DNA of 64,000 nucleotides from CAYLGT01 sp964383465 (GCA_964383465.1 CAYLGT010000004.1:9931-73930), one strand, 5' to 3'; positions 50,658-60,563 are shown, numbered from the stretch's first letter. The notes: generated by a model not told the origin, from the letters alone. Numbers and translations: made by a program.

Positions 50658-51701
50658 ATGAAGCTATTTTCTTCGGTGGGCGAATACTTTGCATTGGACA
50701 TAGGCACGACAGGTGTTCGTGCTATCCAGCTCAGTGGAGGTGATGGTAACTGGTCACTGGCCAGATACGGGTTTGCGCCCGTCGACATAAAGATCGCTAG
50801 CTCTGATGCACCAGCTGATCAACAAAAGCTTGGCGAGATTATCATGACAGTGGTCGGGCAGAGTGGTATCAAGGCGCGTAACGTTGTGGTTGGGATCCCG
50901 TCTGACAAGATGTTTGCGACTGTCATCGACTTGCCAGACATGCCAGCGAACGAGCTTGCAGCTACCGTGAAGTACCAGGCCGAACAATATATCCCGATGA
51001 GCCTCGATGAAGCGAAGATTGACTGGGCGGTGCTCGGTAAGTCAGTCAACGATGCAACGAAGCGGGAAGTGCTACTGGCGAGTGTTGCGAACAGCTTTAG
51101 CGAGTCACGACTTGATCTCATAGAAGGCCTTGGCTTCAATACCGTTGCCATAGAGCCTGATTCTATCGCACTGACACGGGCACTGCTGCCTGGTGGCCTC
51201 CAGGATGCACGCATTATCGTCGAAATTGGTGACTTTAACACTGACATCGTAGTAGCGTACGACGACGCACCTCGGCTTATTCGTTCACTGCCGACTGGCA
51301 TGCAGAGTTTGGTAAAAACTGTGTCACAAAACCTCAACATTCAGAGTGCACAAGCCTCACAGTTCATCCTGAAATTTGGTTTGCAACCCGACAAGCTAGA
51401 GGGGCAAGTATTTCGCGCTCTGCAAGCAGCTGTCGACCAGTTCTCCGGTGAGATCGACAAATCACTCAAGTTTTTCCAAACTAGGTACCCGAGTGTGAAA
51501 GTCGGGGGTATGATTTGCTCAAATTACGGTGCTACCATCCCAGCACTTAGCGACTATCTTTCAAAGCAAGCAGGTATTCCGGTTACGCTCGGTAACCCAT
51601 GGCAACGAGTTCGTGTGAGTAGTAGTGATCAAACAACACTGCAGCCTATGTCGGCACAGTTAGCGGTCGCAGTTGGCCTGGCGCAACGAGGGGTAGAGTA
51701 G
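50658..51701 (+). CDS. pilM: Type IV pilus assembly protein PilM
   Basis: 347 residues. Actin/FtsA-like cytoplasmic protein that binds the N-terminus of PilN. ALDIGTTGVRAIQL (phosphate loop), IPSDKMFATVIDLPDMP and IVEIGDFNTDIVVAYD are the conserved parts. First gene of pilM-N-O-x-B-T-C, all with gaps below 20 bp or overlapping. Confidence 0.92.
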   Translation: MKLFSSVGEYFALDIGTTGVRAIQLSGGDGNWSLARYGFAPVDIKIASSDAPADQQKLGEIIMTVVGQSGIKARNVVVGIPSDKMFATVIDLPDMPANELAATVKYQAEQYIPMSLDEAKIDWAVLGKSVNDATKREVLLASVANSFSESRLDLIEGLGFNTVAIEPDSIALTRALLPGGLQDARIIVEIGDFNTDIVVAYDDAPRLIRSLPTGMQSLVKTVSQNLNIQSAQASQFILKFGLQPDKLEGQVFRALQAAVDQFSGEIDKSLKFFQTRYPSVKVGGMICSNYGATIPALSDYLSKQAGIPVTLGNPWQRVRVSSSDQTTLQPMSAQLAVAVGLAQRGVE

Positions 51702-51702
51702 G

Positions 51703-52410
51703 ATGATTCGTCTCAACCTACTTCCTGAAGTCAAGCGTGAGTATCTGCGTACTCGTCAGATTCAAGCCCGCGTGGTCAGCATAGCTATCATTGCTTCCAT
51801 GGCGACGGTTGGTCTCGTGGTAGCTGCCGCACTATGGGTCTATGGAGCGCAAACTCTGCAGATGAACATGCTTTCGAGTAGTATCGACAAAAACATGAAC
51901 GAACTTCGCTCTATAAAAGATCTCGACGGCTATGTGACGATCCAAAATCAACTGACCCATATCGACAGTCTCCATCAGCAAAAGAGTATCTTCTCGCGTA
52001 TCTTCGACGTAGTTTCTAGTGTGAATCCAAAAGCTCCAAACAACGTTCGCATCACCTCGCTCGATGCCAGTGCAACCGAAAAGACACTTACTTTCCAGGG
52101 TGAAACGGCGACATACACCGGTCTCGAAACCTTCCGTGACACGTTAAAAAACGCACAGATCGTGACTGCTTCTGGGAGCGAAAATTTGTTTATAGGCGAG
52201 AATCCCGTCACCATTGATACGCATTCGATTAGTAAAGATGCCGATGGTAAACAAGTGGTGTCATTCCGTCTCGTCGCGACCTACAACCCGAAAGTATTTA
52301 GCAGAGACCTCGGTGATTACAAAGTCAAAGTTCCAAACAAAGAAACCACTCAGACGAAAGAGGCTGCCCCCGACACATTTGCCGCGCCAACGTCAGTAGG
52401 AGGAAATTAG
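51703..52410 (+). CDS. pilN: Type IV pilus assembly protein PilN
   Basis: 235 residues. Starts MIRLNLLPEVKREY, the PilM-binding motif, then a transmembrane helix (about 25-48), a coiled coil and a ferredoxin-like periplasmic domain. It links cytoplasmic PilM to PilO. Confidence 0.9.
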   Translation: MIRLNLLPEVKREYLRTRQIQARVVSIAIIASMATVGLVVAAALWVYGAQTLQMNMLSSSIDKNMNELRSIKDLDGYVTIQNQLTHIDSLHQQKSIFSRIFDVVSSVNPKAPNNVRITSLDASATEKTLTFQGETATYTGLETFRDTLKNAQIVTASGSENLFIGENPVTIDTHSISKDADGKQVVSFRLVATYNPKVFSRDLGDYKVKVPNKETTQTKEAAPDTFAAPTSVGGN

Positions 52411-52411
52411 T

Positions 52412-53131
52412 ATGCCGAAAGATCCAAAACTACAACCGGCCGTCGATCCTCTGTCAGGGATCACTAAGCGTCAGCAGATTGCAAAAGTCAACAAAGCGAT
52501 CTTTATCTGGGTCGCAGCTGCTTCAGCGATTATCTCGCTGTCAGTCGTTGCACTTCAGTTCGTAGTGAGGCAGGGGATCTTTAACGCAGAAATCATCAAA
52601 ACGCAGAGCAAAACAAATTCTATCGTTGCCCAGAATATAGAGAGTGCAAAGACGCTCAAGCAAAACGTCGACGCCCTGCAGGCCAACAACGACCTAAGTT
52701 CCGCAAAGGCAGCACCGAGTGACAATAACCTAAAAGTCATTCTCGATGCCTTGCCAACCTCTGGTGACACGACGACCATCGCTAACTCACTGTACTCACA
52801 AGTGCTGGCGAAGTCGGGCGTTGAGGTTACTTCGATAAGTGTTGGTGGGGCGCAAGCTGAGGGTGTACCTACAACTGCCACGGTAGTGCCAGTTGCCGCA
52901 ACCGGTCCGCAAAATCCACTGCCGGTTACTTTCTCGGTTGGTGTTAAAGGCTCACTCGCTCAGATTCGTACCACGCTTGAGAACATAGAGCGGGTGCTGC
53001 GACCATTTAACATCACGCTTTTGAACATCAAAGCTGGGGCGGATGGTGCACTTGAAGTAACGATTAACGGTGACACCTACTATCTACAAGAGAGTACCGT
53101 ACAGCTCGGAAGTGAGGTTAAAAAGCCATGA
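52412..53131 (+). CDS. pilO: Type IV pilus assembly protein PilO
   Basis: 239 residues. Transmembrane helix about 27-50, coiled coil about 55-95, then a ferredoxin-like domain with LPVTFSVGVKGSLAQIRTTLENIER. Pairs with PilN. Overlaps the next small gene by 4 bp. Confidence 0.85.
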   Translation: MPKDPKLQPAVDPLSGITKRQQIAKVNKAIFIWVAAASAIISLSVVALQFVVRQGIFNAEIIKTQSKTNSIVAQNIESAKTLKQNVDALQANNDLSSAKAAPSDNNLKVILDALPTSGDTTTIANSLYSQVLAKSGVEVTSISVGGAQAEGVPTTATVVPVAATGPQNPLPVTFSVGVKGSLAQIRTTLENIERVLRPFNITLLNIKAGADGALEVTINGDTYYLQESTVQLGSEVKKP

Positions 53132-53367
53132 AGAAAAATGACATAGCCGTACTTGTAGCGATTGTTCTGTTTACCGCGCTTATCGGCTACGGTATCGGAC
53201 AGCTCGTCTTTGGGCAGAAATCGGCCCAGCCAGTCACTGTTAAGACCGCGACGCCCATCAGCACTACTGTCACACAGCCGAGCAAAGAAGTCTTTAACAG
53301 CAAGGCTATCAACCCAACTGTTCCGATTACTATCAGCGAAAATACTCAAAATCCGTTAGGGAATTAG
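53128..53367 (+). CDS. Small single-pass pilus-operon protein
   Basis: 79 residues: one transmembrane helix (about 6-26) and a Thr/Pro/Ser-rich tail outside. It occupies the position of pilP but lacks a lipobox and the PilP beta domain, and no PilQ secretin is present, as expected for a cell with a single membrane. Probably a reduced alignment-complex component. Confidence 0.65.
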   Translation: MKKNDIAVLVAIVLFTALIGYGIGQLVFGQKSAQPVTVKTATPISTTVTQPSKEVFNSKAINPTVPITISENTQNPLGN

Positions 53368-53373
53368 CCGCTC

Positions 53374-55164
53374 ATGGCTGCGCTTACCGAGGAACTCCAG
53401 GCTCAGCTAGAGAAACTGCTTGTCGATGGCAAGATTCTTTCTGATGAACAGATGCAGGAGCATCGAAAAAATGCCAAGCAAAATGGTATGCCACTTATCA
53501 CTGAGCTGGTTCAGACAAAAGTTCTTAGCAACGAAGACCTGACAAGGGCGATTGCGACGGTCAGTAAAATTCCATACGTCAATCTGACAGACACCTACAT
53601 CAACCAAGATGTGCTCGCGTTACTACCAAAAGAGATAGCCGAACGCTATATGGCTGTTCCGCTCGGTGAGTTAAAGGGTGCTGGTGGCAGTATGCAGTCA
53701 CGACTTGCAGTAGCCATGCTCGATGCAAACAACATCCAGGCTGTTGACTTCCTCTCAAACAAGATCAAACGACCCCTCAAGGTCTATATGGCCTCTGAGG
53801 AGGGGATTCAGCACGTTATCGACCAATACAAAGCCGATCTCGTAGAGGGCGTTAACGAAGCCATCACTTCAGTCGTGAAAGAGGACAAGCCGGTCGCAGG
53901 GGACGAAAGTGGTTTGGTTATCAAGCAGGATTCGCCGATTACGCGCGCCCTCAACACCATCCTGGAATATGCGGTGCGCTCGCGTGCTTCAGATGTTCAC
54001 ATCGAGCCTACGGAAAAAGATCTCAAAATCCGCTGTCGAATCGACGGAGTACTCCGCGAGATCATGAAACTACCAAAGAGCATTGAACCAGCCCTTATTT
54101 CACGCATAAAAATTTTGTCGAACTTGAAAATTGACGAACACCGTGTGCCGCAAGACGGCCAATTTGCTGTTCGTACTGCCGGTAAGGACGTTGACCTTCG
54201 TATAGCGATCAGCCCGGTCGTATGGGGCGAACAGGTAGTGATTCGTCTACTCGACAAATCCGGGTCGAGTTTTCGCCTGGAAGAGATGGGTTATGCGGGA
54301 CGAGCCCTTCGGGCAATTCGTGCAGGGATTCAAAAGCCAAACGGTATGATTTTGACATCTGGTCCAACCGGCTCAGGTAAATCAACAAGTCTCTATGCAC
54401 TGATCCAGGAGATAAAAAACGACAGCGTGAACATTGTGACACTCGAAGATCCTGTCGAGTACAAAATGGCTGGCGTAAATCAAATCCAGGTGAACGCCGA
54501 CGTGGGGCTGACATTTGCGACAGGCTTGCGGTCCATCCTGCGTCAGGACCCGGACATTGTCATGGTAGGGGAGATTCGTGACAAAGAAACGGCGACGCTG
54601 GCTGTTCAGGCAGCTCTGACGGGCCACTTGGTGTTTAGTACACTCCACACGAACTCGGCGGCGGGAGTTTTACCGCGCCTACTCGACATGGGCATTGAAC
54701 CGTTTTTGATCGCTAGCACGGTCAACACCGTTATCGGTCAGCGTCTGGTCCGTCGCGTGGCCGACAATCATACCGAGGTACAGTCGACCGAACTCGAAAC
54801 CAAGAGTATCCAGGAAACACTCGGGCCGATTTTGCCACGTAGCGCCGACCAGGTGCAGCAAATGGCGGCCGATATGGGGTACAAAGACCTTCCCTTAGCG
54901 AACCAAACCGCTTATACTTTAGTCAAAGGCGAAGATAGCCCGCATTCGCCTGGGGGCTACAAGGGACGAGTCGGACTGTATGAAGTGATGGATATCAGTG
55001 AGAACATCCAGAACCTCATCATCAAACACGCAACCAGCGCCGAAATTCAGAGACAGGCTATCGCGGAAGGTATGATTACCATGCGCCAGGACGGGTACCT
55101 AAAGGCTCTGCAGGGATTGACGACGATAGAAGAAGTAAACCGCGTTGCGGCAAACATGGCATAA
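53374..55164 (+). CDS. pilB: Type IV pilus extension ATPase PilB
   Basis: 596 residues. N-terminal MshEN-type domain (1-150), then the GspE/PilB motor: Walker A GPTGSGKST (about 330-338), Asp box, LEDPVEY, Walker B IVMVGEIRD, His box GHLVFSTLHTN. The tetracysteine zinc motif of classical PilB, usually after the QRL[VA]RR segment, is absent here (RRVADNHTEVQS). Confidence 0.94.
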   Translation: MAALTEELQAQLEKLLVDGKILSDEQMQEHRKNAKQNGMPLITELVQTKVLSNEDLTRAIATVSKIPYVNLTDTYINQDVLALLPKEIAERYMAVPLGELKGAGGSMQSRLAVAMLDANNIQAVDFLSNKIKRPLKVYMASEEGIQHVIDQYKADLVEGVNEAITSVVKEDKPVAGDESGLVIKQDSPITRALNTILEYAVRSRASDVHIEPTEKDLKIRCRIDGVLREIMKLPKSIEPALISRIKILSNLKIDEHRVPQDGQFAVRTAGKDVDLRIAISPVVWGEQVVIRLLDKSGSSFRLEEMGYAGRALRAIRAGIQKPNGMILTSGPTGSGKSTSLYALIQEIKNDSVNIVTLEDPVEYKMAGVNQIQVNADVGLTFATGLRSILRQDPDIVMVGEIRDKETATLAVQAALTGHLVFSTLHTNSAAGVLPRLLDMGIEPFLIASTVNTVIGQRLVRRVADNHTEVQSTELETKSIQETLGPILPRSADQVQQMAADMGYKDLPLANQTAYTLVKGEDSPHSPGGYKGRVGLYEVMDISENIQNLIIKHATSAEIQRQAIAEGMITMRQDGYLKALQGLTTIEEVNRVAANMA

Positions 55165-55180
55165 GAGGGAGTGGGGAGAC

Positions 55181-56254
55181 ATGCAACAAACACCTGAACT
55201 ACGAATCGAGACACTACTCGAAGATGTGATCCGAAAAAAGGCCTCTGACCTACACCTTCAGGTAGGACTTCCTCCGATGCTTCGTATCGATGGCTCACTC
55301 ACTCCCGTTGCTGGTGCGCCGGCTCTCGACGAGGAGATGGTGGAGAAACTTGTGTTTGCAATTCTCGATGCTGATCAGCAACAGATCCTTATGAAGGACA
55401 AAGAGTTCGACTTTAGCTTTGCGTTTGGTGACCTCGGTCGTTTCCGTGTGAACGCCTTTCATGAGCGCGGTAACTTGGCGGCTGCGCTTCGTTTGATTCC
55501 GAACGAGATCAAAACGATTGCCGAACTCGGTATGCCAAATGTCATCAACACGTTTGCAAATTACCCACGTGGTCTCGTGCTCATTACTGGGCCAACCGGG
55601 TCGGGTAAATCCACAACCCTGGCGGCGTTGATTGATCAGATCAACAGCGACAAATCGCATCACATCATCACCATCGAGGATCCGATCGAGTTTACTCACA
55701 AGAGCAAAAAGTCTGTCGTGGTGCAACGTGAAGTTCACTATGATACCTACAGCTTCTCGGCAGCACTTCGTAGTTCACTTCGTCAGGACCCGGACGTGGT
55801 GCTGATCGGTGAGATGCGTGACCTCGAAACTATTTCGGCAGCTATCACCATCGCCGAAACAGGACACTTAGTCTTTGCAACACTTCACACTAACTCGGCT
55901 GCACAATCTATCGACCGTATGATCGACGTCTTCCCACCTCACCAGCAGCCTCAGGTGAGGGCGCAGTTGGCGAACATTCTCATGGCGATTTGTTCGCAGC
56001 GCCTGGTGCCTATGATCGGCGGTGGACGTGCAGTGGCGGCCGAAATTTTGGTAGCAACCCCAGCCGTTCGCAACATCATCCGTGAAGGAAAGACCCACCA
56101 GCTTGACGCCGTTATCCAGACCGGTGGCGACATGGGCATGCAGTCGATGGACAAAACTCTGGTCAGTCTGGTTCAGGCAGGACAGGTGACGTACGAGGAA
56201 GCACGTAACTTCGCTGTTGACCTCGGTGAATTCGACAGGATGATGAGGGGCTAG
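55181..56254 (+). CDS. pilT: Twitching motility/retraction ATPase PilT
   Basis: 357 residues from the ATG at 55181 with GGGGAG upstream; a longer reading starting inside pilB is rejected. Walker A GPTGSGKST, IEDPIEF, Walker B VVLIGEMRD, GHLVFATLHTNSA and the C-terminal AAEIL region. Retracts pili; together with PilB it implies dynamic pili. Confidence 0.95.
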   Translation: MQQTPELRIETLLEDVIRKKASDLHLQVGLPPMLRIDGSLTPVAGAPALDEEMVEKLVFAILDADQQQILMKDKEFDFSFAFGDLGRFRVNAFHERGNLAAALRLIPNEIKTIAELGMPNVINTFANYPRGLVLITGPTGSGKSTTLAALIDQINSDKSHHIITIEDPIEFTHKSKKSVVVQREVHYDTYSFSAALRSSLRQDPDVVLIGEMRDLETISAAITIAETGHLVFATLHTNSAAQSIDRMIDVFPPHQQPQVRAQLANILMAICSQRLVPMIGGGRAVAAEILVATPAVRNIIREGKTHQLDAVIQTGGDMGMQSMDKTLVSLVQAGQVTYEEARNFAVDLGEFDRMMRG

Positions 56255-57466
56255 ATGCTAACCTTTGCCTACAAAGCGCGAGATATCGCGAGTAACAGGA
56301 TCGTCAAATCGACGGTTCAGGCAGAGTCCGAGGCCGAAGCCGGTCGACTCCTGATGAATCGTAACCTCGTACCGCTCGACATCGTTCCAGAAGTTAACAA
56401 AAAAAGCGTACTTTCTGGCATCCAGAACCGGATCACTACCAAAGACAAAGTTATCTTTTCCCGACAGCTGGCAACGCTGATCAACGCTGGGCTACCGCTC
56501 TCACAGAGCCTTCATACGGTCCAGGAGCAGACTGCTAACAAAAAGCTCAAAGCTATCGTGCAGGAGATCATCACCAGCGTAGAGGGTGGGCGAAGTTTGG
56601 CGGATTCTTTTTCTGAGCACAAGATTTTCGACGATCTTTTCATCGCGCTCGTTGCAGCAGGTGAGGTCTCCGGTACACTCGACAAAGCGCTAGAACGCAT
56701 CGCAAACCAGCAGGAAAAAGATGCTGAAATTGCCAACAAGGTACGTGGAGCGATGGTGTATCCGGCCATCGTCCTGGCTGTTATCACCGGTGTGATTATC
56801 TTTATGCTGACGACGGTGGTTCCTCAGGTAGAAAACCTCTACAAGAGTCTCAACAAAGAATTACCATTACTCACAAAACTAATGGTAACGAGCGCCCACG
56901 CTATGACGAAGTACTGGTGGATTTTGATCATCGTCATCGGACTCGCAGGGTACTTCTTGCGACGATATCTTTCGACCCCAGCAGGACGTAAGCAGATCGA
57001 CACCCTAAAACTCAACATGCCGCTGTTTAAAGACCTGTTTCGTAAGCTGTATATGGCGCGGTTTGCCCGGACGGCCGAGATTCTCATCATGAGTGGTGTA
57101 CCGATGCTTGAAATGCTGAAAATTTCCGCTAATTCGTCAGGGAACATACCCGTAAAAGAGTCGATTTTACGTGCGGGTGAAAAAGTGAAGACTGGAAAAG
57201 CGCTTTCGGACTCCCTAAAGCCCGAGCCCTATATTTTGCCCCTGATACCTCAGATGGTAGGTATTGGTGAGCAGTCAGGTGGTATCGACACCATGCTCGG
57301 TAAAGCAGCAACGTTTTACGAAAACGAGGTCGACAACGCCATCAAGACGATTTCTACGGCAATCGAACCAATTCTCATGGTGGTACTAGCGGTGGTAGCG
57401 GGTGGTATGGTTGGAGCGATTTTGCTTCCAATCTACCAGTTGGTCGGTACGAACGGCACAAGCTAG
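56255..57466 (+). CDS. pilC: Type IV pilus platform protein PilC
   Basis: 403 residues, starting immediately after pilT. Two T2SSF domains (about 70-190 and 270-395) and three membrane helices (about 170-195, 220-240, 375-397). FSRQLATLINAGLPLSQSL and ARFARTAEILIMSGVPMLEML are the hallmark repeats. Confidence 0.94.
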   Translation: MLTFAYKARDIASNRIVKSTVQAESEAEAGRLLMNRNLVPLDIVPEVNKKSVLSGIQNRITTKDKVIFSRQLATLINAGLPLSQSLHTVQEQTANKKLKAIVQEIITSVEGGRSLADSFSEHKIFDDLFIALVAAGEVSGTLDKALERIANQQEKDAEIANKVRGAMVYPAIVLAVITGVIIFMLTTVVPQVENLYKSLNKELPLLTKLMVTSAHAMTKYWWILIIVIGLAGYFLRRYLSTPAGRKQIDTLKLNMPLFKDLFRKLYMARFARTAEILIMSGVPMLEMLKISANSSGNIPVKESILRAGEKVKTGKALSDSLKPEPYILPLIPQMVGIGEQSGGIDTMLGKAATFYENEVDNAIKTISTAIEPILMVVLAVVAGGMVGAILLPIYQLVGTNGTS

Positions 57467-57497
57467 TTAAACCTATTGCCATCGTTGACAAGCGAGG

Positions 57498-57571
57498 TAT
57501 AATCATAAGCAAGATGGACCAAAAAAGGTCCACCTAATAAGTTCTAACCATCGGTGGGAAGGAAAAGAATA
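57498..57571 (+). promoter_or_regulatory. Major pilin promoter and leader hairpin
   Basis: TATAAT (57498-57503), start near 57510. The leader has TGGACC-aaaaaa-GGTCCA (57515-57532), a 6-bp stem at its very 5' end, followed by GGGAAGGAAAAG before the ATG. A 5' stem often protects abundant mRNAs (inference). Confidence 0.55.
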
Positions 57572-58042
57572 ATGAATAAAAAAACTAAAGGATTTACCAT
57601 CATCGAAGTCGTGCTGGTGCTCGCAATCGCCGGCTTGATCTTCCTGATCGTCTTCCTGGCGTTGCCTGCACTGCAGCGTAACCAGCGTGACACTCAGCGT
57701 CGAAGTGACCTCGGTCGTCTCGTTGCTGGATGGCAGACATACCAAAGCAACAACAGCAACAGTACACCAGCAGCTCTGACCGCTGGTACGCCTGCCGCCT
57801 TTGTTGCCGCAGGTGCTACGACAACAACGCTTGCAAACTTGATTCCAAGCTACGTAGACACGTTTAACGACCCAAGCACTAACAGCGCCTACAGTACGGT
57901 TGCGAACACGAACCCAACCACACCAGGGCAGATCGCTATCTACAAGGGCACCGACTGTGCCTCAGCAGCAAGCGCAACCGGTACAAAGACTATCTTCAAG
58001 ATAGCTGTTGAGCAGGGTACGAACATCTGTCAGACAAATTAG
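57572..58042 (+). CDS. Major type IV pilin
   Basis: 156 residues from the ATG at 57572. Short Lys-rich leader ending KG, prepilin cleavage before FTIIEVVLVLAIAGLIFLIVF with Glu5, then a globular Thr/Ala/Asn-rich domain with two late cysteines for a D-loop. It has its own promoter and terminator between pilC and pilD, consistent with high expression. Confidence 0.9.
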   Translation: MNKKTKGFTIIEVVLVLAIAGLIFLIVFLALPALQRNQRDTQRRSDLGRLVAGWQTYQSNNSNSTPAALTAGTPAAFVAAGATTTTLANLIPSYVDTFNDPSTNSAYSTVANTNPTTPGQIAIYKGTDCASAASATGTKTIFKIAVEQGTNICQTN

Positions 58043-58092
58043 GTGAGAGTCGGTAGCGAACGTAAGGCTACAGACTAGAGAAACATTCTCAC

Positions 58093-58128
58093 GAAGAAAT
58101 CCCTTCTGTAACAGAGGGGATTTTTTCG
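58093..58128 (+). terminator. Terminator after the major pilin
   Basis: AAATCCC...GGGATTT stem with TCTG/CAGA inside, then six T. Confidence 0.85.
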
Positions 58129-58144
58129 TGATTTACCGATTATC

Positions 58145-58153
58145 TGCTAGCAT
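58145..58153 (+). promoter_or_regulatory. Near-leaderless promoter of pilD
   Basis: TGCTAGCAT; predicted start 58160, 2 nt before the ATG at 58162. Confidence 0.5.
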
Positions 58154-58161
58154 AAGCAGGT

Positions 58162-58962
58162 ATGCAACTGCTTATCTCTTCTTATCTATTTCTCGTCGGC
58201 GCGGTACTCGGCAGCTTTGTTGGCGCAATGGCGTGGCGCTACAAACACGCTATGCCACTGACAACCGACCGATCGGAGTGTGAACAGTGTCATCACAAGC
58301 TCGGGGTAGGGGATCTGCTGCCGGTTGTGAGCTGGCTATGGCTTAGGGGTAAGTGTCGCTACTGTGGACACGCTATCGGCGTGCAGACATTTGCTCTCGA
58401 GGTGCTGCTTGGCGTAGCTTTCGTGTTTTCGTACCTCTTCTGGCCGTATGGTATGGCGTATGATTTGTTTTGGCCACATTTCGCCATCTGGCTTGTCGCG
58501 CTGACGATGCTGGCGTTTTTGTTTGTGTATGATGCCCGACACTTTATATTGCCGGACGTTGTCACTGTTCCGCTTATGGCCTTAGGGCTCATACTACTTG
58601 GTTTTCATAGTCAGATAGCGCACTGGACCCTCACGCAAGCAGGCGTAGAGGCGTTGTTGTCGCTACTTCCAGTTTCTGGAGTCTACTGGGTGCTCTATAA
58701 GGTATCCGGTGGAAGATGGGTTGGATTTGGTGACGTGAAGCTCGGGGTGTTTATCGGGCTCGTCCTCGGCTGGCAGGGTGCGATATTTACGCTTTTTCTG
58801 TCCAACGTCCTCGGCACACTCTACATACTTCCAGGCATACTGCTCGGGAGACTAAGTCGAAAGGATCACGTCCCATTTGGTCCTTTTCTGATAGTCGCAA
58901 CGTTCATCGCATTTCTGGGCGCTCAGCAGATCATCGACTGGTATTTTGCTCAGATACCATAA
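58162..58962 (+). CDS. pilD: Prepilin peptidase PilD (A24)
   Basis: 266 residues, about eight helices. Two zinc-type CxxC pairs (CEQCHHKLG, CRYCGHAIG) in the methyltransferase-like loop, the first catalytic Asp in VYDARHFILPD and the second in GFGDVKLG. It cleaves and methylates the pilins encoded around it. Confidence 0.93.
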   Translation: MQLLISSYLFLVGAVLGSFVGAMAWRYKHAMPLTTDRSECEQCHHKLGVGDLLPVVSWLWLRGKCRYCGHAIGVQTFALEVLLGVAFVFSYLFWPYGMAYDLFWPHFAIWLVALTMLAFLFVYDARHFILPDVVTVPLMALGLILLGFHSQIAHWTLTQAGVEALLSLLPVSGVYWVLYKVSGGRWVGFGDVKLGVFIGLVLGWQGAIFTLFLSNVLGTLYILPGILLGRLSRKDHVPFGPFLIVATFIAFLGAQQIIDWYFAQIP

Positions 58963-58983
58963 GTCAGTTTGCTTTTATGCTTG

Positions 58984-58992
58984 TGCTATAAT
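58984..58992 (+). promoter_or_regulatory. Near-leaderless promoter of the minor pilin cluster
   Basis: TGCTATAAT; predicted start 58999, 3 nt before the ATG at 59002. Confidence 0.55.
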
Positions 58993-59001
58993 CATGGGTA
59001 A

Positions 59002-59919
59002 ATGAAGGGTGAGAACAGAGGGTTTACAATCATTGAAGTCGTCTTGTTTTTAGCGATTTCTGCTGCTCTGTTCGTCGTTGCCTTTCGGTATACGTCCAAC
59101 ACCGTAAGAGTGACGCAGTATAACGACGTCGTGAAGACCTTTGAAGCCTTTTTGGAGCAACAGTACAACCGAGCTCAAACTGGCAACGTGACCTCGAGCA
59201 TTTCCCTGGACACCTCAAACAGAGTCAATTGCCAGAACAACAGTAGCTATGTGCTCACGACGACACCTGTTACTGGCACAGTGACGAAAGGCTACTCAGA
59301 CAGCTGCTTGGTGCTGGGTGTACTCATTGACCTGCGCTATGACGCAGTAAGTGGCCTGCAAGATGCGACAGTATTTCCTGTCCTTGGCTATGCGGGAGGC
59401 ATAACGTCTGGAACAGATGAGACAGTGCTAAACTCAGCTCAACCCACCGTGTGGGGGCAGAAACCCATCGACAAATACGTCTTTCCGTCAGGATTCAGGC
59501 CCTCTTCACAGTCGCAAGCATGGCTAAACAAACCGGCATCATCGACCGATACGGGTGTTTTTGAAAAGCTAGCGTTCCTAAAAAGTCCTAGCAGCGGCAC
59601 GATGCTCGCCTATGCATTTTCGAACCCCGCCTGGGATCCGTCTGCGGCGTACGGATCGCCTGCTAGCGCCTCAAATCTCGCTACAAATATCGCTCTCTCC
59701 AACCTCTCAGATTACAGTGCAGTCAGAAATCCTAGGGGCGTTATATGTATTACTTCGCCACAAAGCCCAGGTCTGCAAGGGGTCATCAAGCTTGAAGGAA
59801 ACAACGGCCGAGGTTCTTTCGGTATCGACAGCATATCGAGCTCTCTTGATACTGCAGGGAGCGCGTATTGGACAGACTATCTACCAACGAGCTTGAAGTA
59901 TACGGGGGTACAATGCTAA
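59002..59919 (+). CDS. Minor pilin 1
   Basis: 305 residues. MKGENRG then FTIIEVVLFLAISAALFVVAF: prepilin cleavage site with Glu5 and hydrophobic helix. The large globular part has four or more cysteines. First of four overlapping or closely spaced genes that probably form the priming tip complex. Confidence 0.85.
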   Translation: MKGENRGFTIIEVVLFLAISAALFVVAFRYTSNTVRVTQYNDVVKTFEAFLEQQYNRAQTGNVTSSISLDTSNRVNCQNNSSYVLTTTPVTGTVTKGYSDSCLVLGVLIDLRYDAVSGLQDATVFPVLGYAGGITSGTDETVLNSAQPTVWGQKPIDKYVFPSGFRPSSQSQAWLNKPASSTDTGVFEKLAFLKSPSSGTMLAYAFSNPAWDPSAAYGSPASASNLATNIALSNLSDYSAVRNPRGVICITSPQSPGLQGVIKLEGNNGRGSFGIDSISSSLDTAGSAYWTDYLPTSLKYTGVQC

Positions 59920-60563
59920 AACCTGTTTCACGATCTGAAAGAGGTGACACTCTTGTAGAGGTACTGCTTGCCATGGGGGTACTTAGCATCCTTATCACGC
60001 TGTCATATGCTGTGATGACTCGTGGGTTTTCTCTAGCACAATCTTCGCTTGATAGGACAAATACCCAGGCGCTCATAAATGGTCAGGCGTCGATGTTGCG
60101 TGCGGTTCATGACATGGCGATCGACGGCGTCAACGCAGCCTATTGGAACGAGATAAAAAACAAATATGTACCAACGGAGCTGACAGCACCTTCACCATAC
60201 GCCAGTGCGCCCACGGAAGCTGGCGCGGTTGGAAAGCAGGTAGGTGATGGCTGCAGCTCATCATTTACCAACTATAACGGCTGGAATTTCTATTTTGACC
60301 TGTTCAGGACCGATGGCATCAGCCCGTATATGCCCAAACCAGTTTCTTATAACATAGCTTCTCCGTCGCTCAGGCGGATTGGCGCGGTGCCAAAAGCCGG
60401 GGATGGCCTGTGGATCGAGGCACACACCTATCGCCAAACTAGCACAAAGAAAAACAACTACGTGTTTTACATAAAGTCCTGTTGGGTCTCACCCTATACT
60501 TCGCAGGGTTCAGTGACGAGCCAAGAACGAACAACAGTGAGGTTATATGACTCAACTGACTAA
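59913..60563 (+). CDS. Minor pilin 2
   Basis: 216 residues from the ATG at 59913, overlapping the previous stop by 7 nt. Prepilin motif ERG-DTLVEVLLAMGVLSILITL: cleavage after G, Glu at position 5 of the mature form. Two to three cysteines. Confidence 0.82.
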   Translation: MLKPVSRSERGDTLVEVLLAMGVLSILITLSYAVMTRGFSLAQSSLDRTNTQALINGQASMLRAVHDMAIDGVNAAYWNEIKNKYVPTELTAPSPYASAPTEAGAVGKQVGDGCSSSFTNYNGWNFYFDLFRTDGISPYMPKPVSYNIASPSLRRIGAVPKAGDGLWIEAHTYRQTSTKKNNYVFYIKSCWVSPYTSQGSVTSQERTTVRLYDSTD

